From Bacteroidota bacterium (lineage in GTDB: Bacteria > Bacteroidota > Bacteroidia > 2-12-FULL-35-15): a DNA stretch of 64,000 nt. Numbering within the stretch: the first letter of the stretch is position 1; each line of letters begins with the position of its first letter. Below are positions 35,032 to 44,082 of the stretch, piece after piece. The stretch lies in assembly GCA_016722565.1 (NCBI GenBank), contig JADKIU010000007.1, positions 372,001 to 436,000 of the forward strand, read 5' to 3'. Below the pieces are notes generated by a model. That model worked only from the letters and a program-made list of their open reading frames with translations, was not told the origin of the DNA and searched no databases. The position numbers were made by a program, and so were the translations under genes.

Positions 35032-35739
35032 TTATTCTTCTTCGTCAGAACGTTTATCTTTTTTATCTTTTGATTTCTTTCCTTCCAACACAATCACGAT
35101 TTCACCTTTCACCGTTTTTGTTTTGAAATAATCTGCTAATTCTTTGAGTGTTCCTCTCTTATTTTCTTCAAACATTTTTGATAATTCACGCGATACAGAT
35201 GCATTTCTATCGGCACCAAAGAATTCAATAAATTGTTCCAATGCTTTTACCAATCGGTGTGGAGATTCATAAAAAACCATGGTGCGATGCTCTTCCATCA
35301 ATGCTTTGATTTTTGTTTGGCGGCCTTTCTTCTGTGGCAGAAACCCTTCGAAACAAAACGTATCGGTTGGCAAACCTGAGTTCACCAATGCTGGCACAAA
35401 TGCGGTAGCACCCGGCAAACATTCCACGTCAATGCCTTTTGCGATGCATTCACGAATCAATAAAAATCCAGGGTCAGAAATTCCGGGTGTTCCAGCATCT
35501 GTTATCAATGCAATTTTCTCTCCATTTGCAATCCGTTCCGAAATCATCTCCACCGTTTTATGTTCATTGTGCATGTGATGGGCAAACATCTTCTTATCAA
35601 TGTTCAGATGCTTCAACAGTATTCCCGACTTACGCGTGTCTTCCGCCAAAATCAAATCTACTTCTTTCAAAATGCGTATCGCACGAAGGGTAATGTCTTC
35701 GAGATTTCCAATGGGTGTAGGGACTATAAAAAGTTTCAA
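35032..35739 (-). CDS. rsmI: 16S rRNA (cytidine1402-2'-O)-methyltransferase
   Basis: 235 residues, SAM-dependent methylation of C1402 in 16S rRNA. It has the tetrapyrrole-methylase fold with MKLFIVPTPIGNLEDITLRA, AEDTRKSG at 36-43, ITDAGTPGISDPG for the Gly-rich SAM loop, CLPGATAFVPALVNSGLP, and FEGFLPQKKGR. The C-terminus is shortened to an acidic/basic tail (KKSKDKKDKRSDEEE) rather than the longer domain of E. coli RsmI, as is common in Bacteroidota. First gene ahead of corA. Confidence 0.95.
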   Translation of the reverse strand: MKLFIVPTPIGNLEDITLRAIRILKEVDLILAEDTRKSGILLKHLNIDKKMFAHHMHNEHKTVEMISERIANGEKIALITDAGTPGISDPGFLLIRECIAKGIDVECLPGATAFVPALVNSGLPTDTFCFEGFLPQKKGRQTKIKALMEEHRTMVFYESPHRLVKALEQFIEFFGADRNASVSRELSKMFEENKRGTLKELADYFKTKTVKGEIVIVLEGKKSKDKKDKRSDEEE

Positions 35740-35782
35740 AGTTTAAAGTTTTAAAGTTCTGTGTACTTTGTTGTGTATTATT

Positions 35783-35936
35783 GGAACGCAGATTTTTTAT
35801 GATTTTTATGATAAAAAAAGATTTTTATCGCCTTAGGCGATTATGATAAATTATGATTCGATCTGAATTAAATCATAAATCAAACCCAAAATATACCATA
35901 ACCTTAAAACATAAAAATCATAAAAATCTGCGTTCC
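35783..35936. repeat. Inverted-repeat element, family I, copy B
   Basis: A 154-bp element with ends GGAACGCAGATTTTTTATGA and TAAAAATCTGCGTTCC, which are exact or near-exact inverses. The palindrome TCGCCTTAGGCGA lies at 35828-35840. Its reverse complement aligns over most of its length with copy A at 21745-21906. It fills the gap between rsmI and the M28 peptidase gene. Confidence 0.8.
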
Positions 35937-35945
35937 TATTCTTTA

Positions 35946-37229
35946 TTATTGCTGCAAATAATCACCAAACTTCGTAATCAGTTTAAACAAATTTTCAAAT
36001 TCATTCAAAGGTAGTGTTTCCGGCCGATCATAAATATCATGATAGGCCTTGATTCCACCCATCGAATAAATAAAAAAAGCTTTTACACCTTTTTCTGAAA
36101 AAAAGTAATGATCGCTGTTGGCAGACTTTCCTCGTATCTTCACCTCTTTGATGAAATTGTTCTGTGTATTTATTTCTTTGAGCTTATCAAATTCCGTTTT
36201 GAAAACACTTCCATTCACTACTGTTATTCCTTCTTCTCCCGTTCCCATGATGTCCATATTAAAAACAAATTTGATGTTCTTTAATGGAAACAAAGGATTT
36301 TCGGTATAATGCTTAGAGCCGAGTAAACCTACTTCTTCTCCACAAAATGCCATAAAGGCAATCGAGTATTTGGGTTGATTTTCGGGCTTTGAATAATGTT
36401 TGGCCAAATTCAACAACATGGCACAACCGCTGGCATTGTCATTCGCTCCAGGGAAATAAACATCTTTCCCCATTTGTCCGAGATGATCATAATGTGCAGA
36501 ATACACAATAAATGAATCAGGATAAACAGAACCTTGTACATAGCCGATTACGTTCTGAGAAAGGTGATACGGAATGAATTCATTGGTAATATCAAAGGAA
36601 AGCGTTTTGGGCTGAACAAGCAAAGAAGTTCTTAAAATTTCGATTATTGGATACTCGTTTGTGGATTGTGCCATACTCCACGTTAGCTTGTCTTTCAATG
36701 ATACGATTGCTTTTGCATGAATCGTGTTGCCAAGAATATCCTGCAGTTCCTTCGTTTGTTTTCCTGTGTCATTTACAATGACAACTTTATTTGAAAAATT
36801 TCCTTTAAGAAATTTGTCGAATTTTTTTTTATTTTCAACCAGCTTATCATCCGCAAACACAACCTTGAAATCCCCTTTTGATGCAGGTGAATGCGCGTAT
36901 ATAATAAAGTCTTTTCCGGGAACTAATTGCTTGCCATTTATTCCAACCGAAATCGTATTTGGAAAAGTATTAATCGGAAAACTCATCTTCTGATAGTAAT
37001 CCGATTTAAACGATTTTAATCCAAACTTTTTAAATTCATTTTTGAGATAATGTGCAGCAATACTGTCGCCACCATTCACATACCCTCTGCCGTGCATGTT
37101 TTGAGAAGCCAGTGTGTCCACAATTATACGCGCGTAAGCAAACACTTCCCCTTTTTTTATTTCTTGGGAATAAATAGATAGGGTGATAAAGTGATAGAGT
37201 AATAAAGGAATTAGTAATTTGGAGTACAT
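35946..37229 (-). CDS. M28 family zinc peptidase, exported
   Basis: 427 residues with a signal peptide (~1-21, ends IYSQ). A PA-like segment (~60-210) lies ahead of an M28 aminopeptidase domain (~235-427). Zinc and catalytic residues: HYDHLGQMG, FPGANDNASGCAM (Asp in AND), FCGEEVGLLGS (Glu pair), FNMDIMG and SDHYFFSEKGVKAFF. It would trim peptides in the periplasm or outside the cell. It lies downstream of the 216-residue gene on the same strand with the CCCTCTCC repeat between them. The substrate is unknown. Confidence 0.9.
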   Translation of the reverse strand: MYSKLLIPLLLYHFITLSIYSQEIKKGEVFAYARIIVDTLASQNMHGRGYVNGGDSIAAHYLKNEFKKFGLKSFKSDYYQKMSFPINTFPNTISVGINGKQLVPGKDFIIYAHSPASKGDFKVVFADDKLVENKKKFDKFLKGNFSNKVVIVNDTGKQTKELQDILGNTIHAKAIVSLKDKLTWSMAQSTNEYPIIEILRTSLLVQPKTLSFDITNEFIPYHLSQNVIGYVQGSVYPDSFIVYSAHYDHLGQMGKDVYFPGANDNASGCAMLLNLAKHYSKPENQPKYSIAFMAFCGEEVGLLGSKHYTENPLFPLKNIKFVFNMDIMGTGEEGITVVNGSVFKTEFDKLKEINTQNNFIKEVKIRGKSANSDHYFFSEKGVKAFFIYSMGGIKAYHDIYDRPETLPLNEFENLFKLITKFGDYLQQ

Positions 37230-37252
37230 ATTTTTATTGTAATCTATTTAAC

Positions 37253-37291
37253 GCCCTCTCCCTTTTTCAAGGAGAGGTTTGGGGTGAGGTC
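37253..37291. repeat. CCCTCTCC...GGGGTGAGG palindromic repeat, copy 1
   Basis: A stem-loop formed by CCTCTCC...TTTTTCAAGGAGAGG is followed by TTTGGGGTGAGGTCT. It fills most of the gap between the M28 gene start and the stop of the 216-residue gene, and its end touches that stop codon. It is the same family as 44997-45040 and 62111-62152. Confidence 0.75.
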
Positions 37292-37941
37292 TAGCTATAA
37301 CGTCTATCCACTAAATCCAACAGTTGTTTTATTGTTTCTTTCTCCATGTCCCATTCATACAATTGCTGTAAGGTCGAAAAATAATCCATTGCAGACTCCA
37401 GACTACCTGCGCCATTCAATTGCTGAATCGCAATATTGTATTCTTGCATACTCCCTTCAAACAATTCGTTTGCAAATAAAAACTTATCGTTCAAACCAAT
37501 CGCTTTTGTTAAATCTTGAATGGACGGCTTTTGAATTTTATTAGAAGGAACAATTTTTTCTATTGGTTTTTCTATTGGTTTTTCTATCTTTTTTTCTTGC
37601 TTTGGTTTTTCGGTAACAGGAGGTATTTCACTTCCAAATAAGTCAATCGGTTTTTCTGAAATTGGAGCCGGTTTAATCGCTTCGGTCTTTATTTCTACCT
37701 TCGCTGCTTCCACAATCGGCTTTTCAGCAATCGGTTCTGATTTTGGAGAGGTCGTTATTTTATCCGGAAAGGTATTCAAATGGTTAAAAACAATGGATTT
37801 TTGGTATAATTTTTCAATTTTATGAAGAATTAACTCCAATTCCAACTGAGGAATATGCTCCTTGTCACCAATATTATCAGAATGTTCCTTAATACTGTTA
37901 ATCAAAGCTGCAATCTCTTTTCTAATGCTCGACTTATCCAT
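37291..37941 (-). CDS. Conserved hypothetical protein with Pro/Lys/Glu-rich linker
   Basis: 216 residues without signal peptide. An N-terminal helical part (1-~65) is followed by a low-complexity linker (~66-140) of repeated KPI, EKP and IEKP units, and a C-terminal conserved block: SIQDLTKAIGLNDKFLFANE, FEGSMQEYNIAIQQLN and WDMEKETIKQLLDLVDRRY. This C-terminal block looks like a Bacteroidota-specific cytoplasmic family, which I cannot name. Its start region faces tdk (divergent, 114-bp gap). Coding is certain, the role unknown. Confidence 0.8.
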   Translation of the reverse strand: MDKSSIRKEIAALINSIKEHSDNIGDKEHIPQLELELILHKIEKLYQKSIVFNHLNTFPDKITTSPKSEPIAEKPIVEAAKVEIKTEAIKPAPISEKPIDLFGSEIPPVTEKPKQEKKIEKPIEKPIEKIVPSNKIQKPSIQDLTKAIGLNDKFLFANELFEGSMQEYNIAIQQLNGAGSLESAMDYFSTLQQLYEWDMEKETIKQLLDLVDRRYS

Positions 37942-37983
37942 GACTTTATTTTACCTTGTTAAAAAACAAAACGCTTTTTTGAC

Positions 37984-37991
37984 TAAATTTG
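37984..37991 (+). promoter_or_regulatory. Probable -7 box of tdk/murF-alr
   Basis: TAAATTTG matches TAnnTTTG exactly, 64 nt upstream of the tdk ATG. A TTG lies 25 nt further upstream, slightly beyond the usual spacing. Confidence 0.35.
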
Positions 37992-38055
37992 TTGTGCAAT
38001 AAAAATACATTAAAATTGCGAATTTTAACACGATTTTTCAAACAAAATCAACTGG

Positions 38056-38634
38056 ATGTTCCTCGAAAATACCATACACCTTCATAAACGCAAAGGCTCC
38101 ATTGAAGTCATTTGTGGATCTATGTTTTCGGGCAAAACAGAGGAACTCATCCGGAGGATGAAGCGGGCGCAATACGCCAAGCAGAAAGTGGAAATTTTTA
38201 AACCGGAAATAGACAAACGCTACGATGATGTGAAAGTGGTTTCCCACGAAGGAAACTCCATCCATTCTACTCCTGTTCCTGCCTCTTCGCACATTCTATT
38301 GCTTGCCAATGAAGTGGATGTGGTGGGCATTGACGAAGCACAGTTTTTTGATGCCGGGCTGATTGACGTCTGCAATCAACTTGCCGACAGCGGGATTCGT
38401 GTGATTGTTGCCGGATTAGATATGGATTATCTGGGCAAACCATTCGGCCCTATCCCAGCACTTTTAGCCATTGCCGAACATGTTACAAAAGTACATGCCA
38501 TTTGTATGCGCTGCGGAAACATTGCTAATCATTCCCACCGCATTACCGATGAAGAAGAATTGGTATTATTGGGGGAAACAAATAACTACGAACCACTTTG
38601 CAGAGATTGCTTTGTTGAAGCAAAAAATAAATAA
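38056..38634 (+). CDS. tdk: Thymidine kinase
   Basis: 192 residues, phosphorylates thymidine in the salvage pathway. It has the P-loop GSMFSGKT at 21-28, the DEAQFFD motif with the Asp-Glu pair, the lid region [14 protein letters not shown], and a zinc site CMRCGN...CRDCF. It belongs to the type II (TK1-like) family and is of normal length. The stop overlaps the next start (TAATG), so it is translationally coupled to murF-alr, an arrangement that ties nucleotide salvage to cell-wall synthesis only by position. Confidence 0.95.
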   Translation: MFLENTIHLHKRKGSIEVICGSMFSGKTEELIRRMKRAQYAKQKVEIFKPEIDKRYDDVKVVSHEGNSIHSTPVPASSHILLLANEVDVVGIDEAQFFDAGLIDVCNQLADSGIRVIVAGLDMDYLGKPFGPIPALLAIAEHVTKVHAICMRCGNIANHSHRITDEEELVLLGETNNYEPLCRDCFVEAKNK

Positions 38635-41117
38635 TGAACTACTCCATCTCTACAATAGCCTCGGTCATCAATGGAACAATTAGTGGAAACGCCACCTCAA
38701 GTGCATCCATTAAAAATTTATTAATTGATAGTCGTAAACTTTCCAACGCGGAAACCTCCTTATTTTTTGCGATTAAAGGCGAACGACATGATGGACATGC
38801 TTACTTAACTGATCTTTACGAAAAAGGTGTAAATCATTTTGTTGTTTCGACATTACCACAAAATATTGCATCCTTTACCAATGCAAATTTTATTCTAGTT
38901 AACGATACCTTGCTAGCATTGCAATTATTGTGTGCTCATCATCGTCAACAATACAAGATTCCTGTAATCGGAATAACAGGGAGCAACGGGAAAACCATTG
39001 TAAAAGAATGGTTGTATCAGCTTATGCGTGAAGATAAAAACATTGTCCGCAGTCCGAAAAGTTTCAACTCGCAAGTAGGTGTTCCGCTTTCTGTTTGGCA
39101 GATTTCGGAAGAACACGACTTAGCCATATTCGAAGCGGGTATTTCTAAACCAAAAGAAATGCGCTTGCTCGAAAATATTATTCAGCCGACTATTGGCATC
39201 ATTACCAACATCGGACAAGCACACGATGAAAATTTTGAAAATCAAAAACAAAAAGTTTGCGAAAAGCTAAAGTTGTTTTTGAATTCAGAAGTATTGATTT
39301 ATTGCAAAGATTATTTATCCATTCATGATGAAATCACGACCAATAAATCGTTTGCCGATGCGAAATTTTTCACGTGGTCGAAAAAATTACGTGCTGATTT
39401 ATTAGTCGGACGTATCACCAAAACAGAAACCGATACTGAAATACAAGGCGTTTATAAAAATGATTTCATCCGGATTACTATTCCGTTTACAGATGAAGCC
39501 AGCATCGAAAATGCAATTCATTGCTGGGCAACCATGCTCTATCTCGGATACGAAAATAAAGTCATTACCGAACGAATGCGATTTTTAAGTCCGGTTGCGA
39601 TGCGACTCGAACTCAAAGAAGGAATTAACAATTGCTCCATCATCAACGATAGTTACAACTCCGATTTAGGTTCTTTGGCCATTGCCTTGGACTTTTTAAA
39701 CCAGCAAAAACAACATCCGAAAAAAACATTGATTCTTTCTGATATTTTGCAGAGCGGACAAAATGATGCAACACTTTACAAAGAAGTTGCAGAGCTGATT
39801 CATAAAAAAGGAATATCTCGTTTAATCGGAATCGGAGAAGGAATATCTTCACAAGCGGATCAGTTCAACTGCGAAAAAAGTTTTTATAAATCGACAACCG
39901 ATTTTTTACAACAATTCAACAATTCCTTTTTTAGAGACGAAACCATTCTCTTGAAAGGAGCGCGAGCATTTAGTTTCGAGGCTATCAGCAAAATCATTCA
40001 GCAGAAGGCACATGAAACTGTTTTGGAAATAAACCTAAACGCCATCGTTCACAACTTAAACTATTTCCGTTCCAAGTTAAAAGCCGATACCAAAGTGATG
40101 GCAATGGTAAAAGCGTTTTCATACGGAAGTGGAAGTTTTGAAATTGCCAACATCCTTCAATTTCACCGCGTAGATTATTTAGCAGTTGCCTACGCAGATG
40201 AAGGCATCGAATTGCGCAAAGCGGGAATCACCATGCCGATTATGGTGATGAACCCTGAGGAACAAAGTTATGATGCAATGATTCAATACAACCTTGAACC
40301 TGAAATTTACAGCTTTAGAGTATTGAGTTTGTTTGAGGAAACATTAAAACGCAGCGAACGAAATAATGCACAACCCATTCCGATTCACATTAAACTGGAT
40401 ACCGGCATGCACCGCTTAGGCTTTGATGAGGATGAAGTGAATGAATTGATTGTACGTATCAGCAACAACAAACACCTGAAAATAAAATCCATCTTCTCTC
40501 ATTTAGCAGCAAGCGATGAAGGCGAGCACGATGATTTTACTTGGCAACAAATCAAGAAGCTGAATGTGATGAGTGAAAAAATAAAATCGCATTTCAATTA
40601 TCCGATTTTAAAACACATTTTGAACTCAGCCGGCATTTCACGCTTTCCGGACGCACAATTTGAAATGGTGAGATTGGGAATTGGCTTGTATGGAATTGGC
40701 GCCAATGCAACCGAACAAGCACAATTACAAAATGTGAGTACATTAAAAACAAGCATCTCACAAATCAAAAATATACCGGCTAAAGAAACCATTGGTTACA
40801 GTCGCAAGGGTGTTGCCAAACGCGACATACAAATAGCAACCGTTCCAATTGGTTATGCAGATGGACTGAGTCGTAAGCTTAGCAACGGAGCCGGGAAAAT
40901 GATTGTAAAAGGGAAAGAAGCGCCAATCATCGGAAATGTGTGCATGGATATGTGCATGATTGACATTACGGATATTCAAGCAAACGAAAATGATGAAGTA
41001 ATTATTTTTGGCGACTTAAATCCAATCACCGAAGTAGCAAAAGACATTGGAACGATTCCGTATGAAGTGTTGACAAATGTTTCGAGGAGAGTGAAGAGGG
41101 TTTATTATCAGGAGTAA
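38634..41117 (+). CDS. Bifunctional MurF ligase / alanine racemase
   Basis: 827 residues joining two steps of peptidoglycan precursor synthesis. Residues 1-~455 are MurF, which adds D-Ala-D-Ala to UDP-MurNAc-tripeptide: ATP loop GITGSNGKT (113-121), SPKSFNSQVGVPLS, DSYNSDLGS and TLILSDILQSG. Residues ~460-827 are alanine racemase, which makes the D-Ala substrate: PLP lysine Lys493 in MVKAFSYGSG, KLDTGMHRLGF, VRLGIGLYGI, the catalytic Tyr region TIGYSRKG, and GNVCMDMCMIDIT. The fusion is known in Bacteroidota. The first ATG overlaps the tdk stop. MurF's last part is shorter than in the stand-alone enzyme. Confidence 0.95.
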   Translation: MNYSISTIASVINGTISGNATSSASIKNLLIDSRKLSNAETSLFFAIKGERHDGHAYLTDLYEKGVNHFVVSTLPQNIASFTNANFILVNDTLLALQLLCAHHRQQYKIPVIGITGSNGKTIVKEWLYQLMREDKNIVRSPKSFNSQVGVPLSVWQISEEHDLAIFEAGISKPKEMRLLENIIQPTIGIITNIGQAHDENFENQKQKVCEKLKLFLNSEVLIYCKDYLSIHDEITTNKSFADAKFFTWSKKLRADLLVGRITKTETDTEIQGVYKNDFIRITIPFTDEASIENAIHCWATMLYLGYENKVITERMRFLSPVAMRLELKEGINNCSIINDSYNSDLGSLAIALDFLNQQKQHPKKTLILSDILQSGQNDATLYKEVAELIHKKGISRLIGIGEGISSQADQFNCEKSFYKSTTDFLQQFNNSFFRDETILLKGARAFSFEAISKIIQQKAHETVLEINLNAIVHNLNYFRSKLKADTKVMAMVKAFSYGSGSFEIANILQFHRVDYLAVAYADEGIELRKAGITMPIMVMNPEEQSYDAMIQYNLEPEIYSFRVLSLFEETLKRSERNNAQPIPIHIKLDTGMHRLGFDEDEVNELIVRISNNKHLKIKSIFSHLAASDEGEHDDFTWQQIKKLNVMSEKIKSHFNYPILKHILNSAGISRFPDAQFEMVRLGIGLYGIGANATEQAQLQNVSTLKTSISQIKNIPAKETIGYSRKGVAKRDIQIATVPIGYADGLSRKLSNGAGKMIVKGKEAPIIGNVCMDMCMIDITDIQANENDEVIIFGDLNPITEVAKDIGTIPYEVLTNVSRRVKRVYYQE

Positions 41118-41172
41118 AATTGCGGAGCGTCATTGCGAGGAACGAATACAATTATCATCCGTTTTTTCAGCG

Positions 41173-42081
41173 TTATCCGCGTTCCATCCCTTTCACAAAA
41201 TTATACAAATTAAAATCCTCCTTCTTCAATTCCGCGTCAATCTGCTTTTGTAAATCTAATTTAGAAACACCTTTCATCTTTTTGTTTTGGATAAGGCGAT
41301 ATGCTTTTTCTGCAAGCAAATAAGAACGTTTGGTATTTACTCCAACCTTATTGTGTTTGTCGATGGCTGCAATCAACTCCTCCACTCCTTCGCCTTTGGT
41401 TGCAATTCCTTTAATTACAGGAATGTTCCACTCACTCGCCATCTTAGAATGTACCAACTGAACAATATTCTTAATAAATGTATTCGCTCCGTCTCTATCC
41501 GATTTGTTCACCACAAAAATATCAGCAATTTCCATCACTCCGGATTTTATTGCCTGCACATCATCACCACCTTCGGGAACTAAAACCAATACCGTTGTAT
41601 CTGCTAAACCAACCACTTCCACTTCACTTTGTCCGACACCCACCGTTTCCACAATGATGTAATCAAATGGAAAAGCACGCATTACATCCACAATTTCAAT
41701 TGTTTTAGCAGATAATCCACCCAAGGAACCTCGTGTTGCTAACGAACGGATATACACCTTATCATTATTAAAATGTTCTGCCATCCGCAATCGATCTCCC
41801 AACAATGAACCATAATTAAAAGGAGAAGTAGGATCTATCGCGATAATTCCAACCGACTTTTTTTCATCGGTTAGCTTTTTGATGACCGCATTGATTAATG
41901 TGCTTTTTCCGGCACCTGGAGGGCCGGTAACGCCAACTACAGGAATGGATTGATTGAACTTTAATGTGGTCAAAATTTCTTCATAACCCTCCAGTTCATT
42001 TTCAACAATAGTAATACAACGCGCCAATGCTTTTTGGTCGCCTTGCTGCAATTGTTGTATGAGTGTTTGGGTGGTTGACAT
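41173..42081 (-). CDS. meaB: Methylmalonyl-CoA mutase-associated GTPase MeaB
   Basis: 302 residues from the ATG at 42081; an upstream in-frame start at 42120 would begin inside a repeat element and add 13 residues not typical of the family. It is a G3E GTPase that protects and reloads methylmalonyl-CoA mutase with adenosylcobalamin. Motifs: GVTGPPGAGKSTLI (Walker A), IAIDPTSPFNYGSLLGDRLRM, VETVGVGQSEVEV (G3) and VVNKSDRDG (NKxD). No mutase gene is in the window, unlike in many genomes. It converges on murF-alr. Confidence 0.93.
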   Translation of the reverse strand: MSTTQTLIQQLQQGDQKALARCITIVENELEGYEEILTTLKFNQSIPVVGVTGPPGAGKSTLINAVIKKLTDEKKSVGIIAIDPTSPFNYGSLLGDRLRMAEHFNNDKVYIRSLATRGSLGGLSAKTIEIVDVMRAFPFDYIIVETVGVGQSEVEVVGLADTTVLVLVPEGGDDVQAIKSGVMEIADIFVVNKSDRDGANTFIKNIVQLVHSKMASEWNIPVIKGIATKGEGVEELIAAIDKHNKVGVNTKRSYLLAEKAYRLIQNKKMKGVSKLDLQKQIDAELKKEDFNLYNFVKGMERG

Positions 42082-42114
42082 GATTACAAATATAGCATAT
42101 AAATGTGAAAATTT

Positions 42115-42240
42115 AACCACATAGAAACATAGATAAAAAAGGCGCTGTGCTTAACATAGCTCGCACAAACTGCAGACATAGCTCTCTGTGTAAAAATTTA
42201 TTTTCTATACGATCCTCCTTTTCTATGTTCCTATGTGGTT
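42115..42240. repeat. Inverted-repeat element, family II, copy 2
   Basis: A 126-bp element with ends AACCACATAGAAACATAG and CTATGTTCCTATGTGGTT, shared with 32761-32900. The interior differs and lacks the 26-bp hairpin. It lies between the divergent genes meaB and the glycosyltransferase. Its right end abuts the -7 box of the latter. Confidence 0.8.
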
Positions 42241-42250
42241 AAAATTGTGT

Positions 42251-42258
42251 TACTTTTG
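42251..42258 (+). promoter_or_regulatory. Probable -7 box of the WaaE-like glycosyltransferase gene
   Basis: TACTTTTG matches the consensus exactly, 30 nt ahead of the ATG. The -33 position falls inside the family II repeat, whose end may therefore form part of this promoter. Confidence 0.4.
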
Positions 42259-42280
42259 TGAAATACAAAGCAATCTATAA

Positions 42281-43045
42281 ATGCCACAACTATCCGTTGT
42301 CATTATCACGTTTAATGAAGAAAAAAACATTGGTCGCTGCCTCGAATCCATTCAAGGCATAGCGGATGATGTGGTGATTTTGGATTCCTTTTCTACGGAT
42401 GCAACAGAAAGCATTTCTAAAAAATATCCTGTCAACTTCATTTCTCGAAAGTGGGAAGGCTATTCAGCATCTAAGAATTTTGCGAATGCACAAGCCAAAT
42501 ACGATTGGGTTTTATCCTTAGATGCGGATGAAGCTTTATCTGAAGAATTAAAAAAATCTATTTTAAAAGCGAAAGAAGGGAACGAATTAAAAACGTATAA
42601 ATTCCACCGCTTAACGAATTACTGCGGTTCTTGGATCAAACATTGCGGCTGGTATCCTGATACAAAAATCAGAATCTTCGATAGACGAATCACTAAATGG
42701 GAAGGCATCATTCATGAGAAACTAGTGATTGATTTCTCGGCTTCGCTCGAAATGACAAAAGGAATTTTATTAAGTGGTGACTTACTTCACTATAGCTATT
42801 ATTCTATTGAACAACATTATGCACAAACCGAAAAATTCTCTTCTCTTGCTGCACAAAATATGTTTGAGAAAGGAAAAAAAGCTTCTGTATTAAAAATGTA
42901 TTTGAGTCCGATAGTGAAGTTCATCAGCGACTATATTATCAAACTCGGAATACTGGATGGAGCGGCTGGATTTACAATTTGCAGAATTTCTGCGAAACAC
43001 TCGTTTCTGAAATATAAGAAGTTGAGGGAGTTGTGTGCAAAATAA
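42281..43045 (+). CDS. Family 2 glycosyltransferase (WaaE/KdtX type)
   Basis: 254 residues, cytoplasmic or membrane-bound GT-A enzyme, likely in LPS core or surface polysaccharide assembly. The fold starts with LSVVIITFNEEKNIGRCLES, the sugar-nucleotide site is VVILDSFSTDATESI, and the metal-binding motif is LSLDADEAL. The conserved downstream parts are SWIKHCGWYPDTKIRIF and KWEGIIHEKL. The last ~60 residues include a hydrophobic helix. A broken S41 protease gene follows at 37 bp. Its substrate is not deducible. Confidence 0.88.
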   Translation: MPQLSVVIITFNEEKNIGRCLESIQGIADDVVILDSFSTDATESISKKYPVNFISRKWEGYSASKNFANAQAKYDWVLSLDADEALSEELKKSILKAKEGNELKTYKFHRLTNYCGSWIKHCGWYPDTKIRIFDRRITKWEGIIHEKLVIDFSASLEMTKGILLSGDLLHYSYYSIEQHYAQTEKFSSLAAQNMFEKGKKASVLKMYLSPIVKFISDYIIKLGILDGAAGFTICRISAKHSFLKYKKLRELCAK

Positions 43046-43081
43046 TTTTGAAGTGAGACTTTCACAAAACAATTAGCAAGA

Positions 43082-44076
43082 ATGAAAAAGTATTCTGTCC
43101 TCTTTGGTATTCTTTTTATTGTTGGTTGCTCACATATAACTTCTAAAAAAAATCTAAAAGAATATGTAGATAATGCAATTGAAATTATTGAAAAAAATTC
43201 TATCCGTAAAGATTCTATTAATATAAATAATATTAGAGAACAGGCATACCTAAAGTTAAAGAATGCTAACACAATAGAAGATTGTCATACAATAATAAAA
43301 TTTATTCTTAAAGAACTAAAGGATAATCATAGTCAATTTCTTGAAAAGAGCGAAATTGAGCACCTAGATAAAACTCCAGACAAATTAAATAATTTTTTCA
43401 CCTTTAAAGGTGAAATTTTGGATGAAAAAATTGGATATTTAGAGGTAAAAGGATTTCTAAATTCTAACTCTGCTTCAGAGACAATTTATGCAGATAGTTT
43501 GCAAGAGTTAATAAAATCAATAGACAGTAAAAACATAACAGGATGGATAGTAGATCTTAGGCAAAATACAGGAGGTAACTGCTGGCCAATGCTCGCAGGT
43601 TTAGGCCCTTTAATAGGAGACGGAATATGCGGTTTTTTTGTAAATGCTAATAAAATAATGCACCCCATTTGCTACAAAAATGGTGTCGCTAGCCTAGATA
43701 AAGAAGCAATCATAAAAATTGATAAAAACCTTATTATACTATTAATAATCTTCCTATTGCAGTTTTAACTGGTCCAGCAACAGCTAGTTCAGGGGAAATT
43801 GTAACAATAGCTTTTCGTGAAAAAGAAAATTCTAAAAGCTTTGGTCAAAAAACTTTTGGATTATCTACAGCAAATGGCACATATACACTTTCAGATGGCT
43901 CTGCTTTAATACTTACAGACGCTATTGATGCCGACAGAAAAAAAAATATTTTTGGAAAAGAAATTACTCCTGATTTTATAGTAGAGCCAAACCTCAATAG
44001 GATAATATTACACGATGATAATGTTATTGCAACCGCTATCTCTTGGATAAATAAATACAAGATAGTTGAGCAATGA
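43082..44076 (+). pseudogene. S41 family peptidase, frameshifted
   Basis: The gene is split between two frames. From 43082 a lipoprotein-type start (MKKYSVLFGILFIVGCSHI, Cys16) leads into an S41 core (IGYLEVKGFLN, IVDLRQNTGGNCWPMLAGLG) and stops early at 43768. From ~43738 another frame continues the same domain: TINNLPIAVLTGPATASSGE with the catalytic Ser region, SFGQKTFGLSTANG, and ends at 44076 with KYKIVEQ. Removing two bases near 43733-43737, or adding one, restores one protein of ~331 residues. It could be a real pseudogene or a base-call error in the AT-rich stretch. The composition is more AT-rich than its neighbours. Confidence 0.85.
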
Positions 44077-44082
44077 AATTTA

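Noticed and set aside
43845..44060. A minus-strand frame over the 3' part of the S41 gene
   Set aside because: It is antisense to the second half of a clearly recognisable S41 protease in the other frame.
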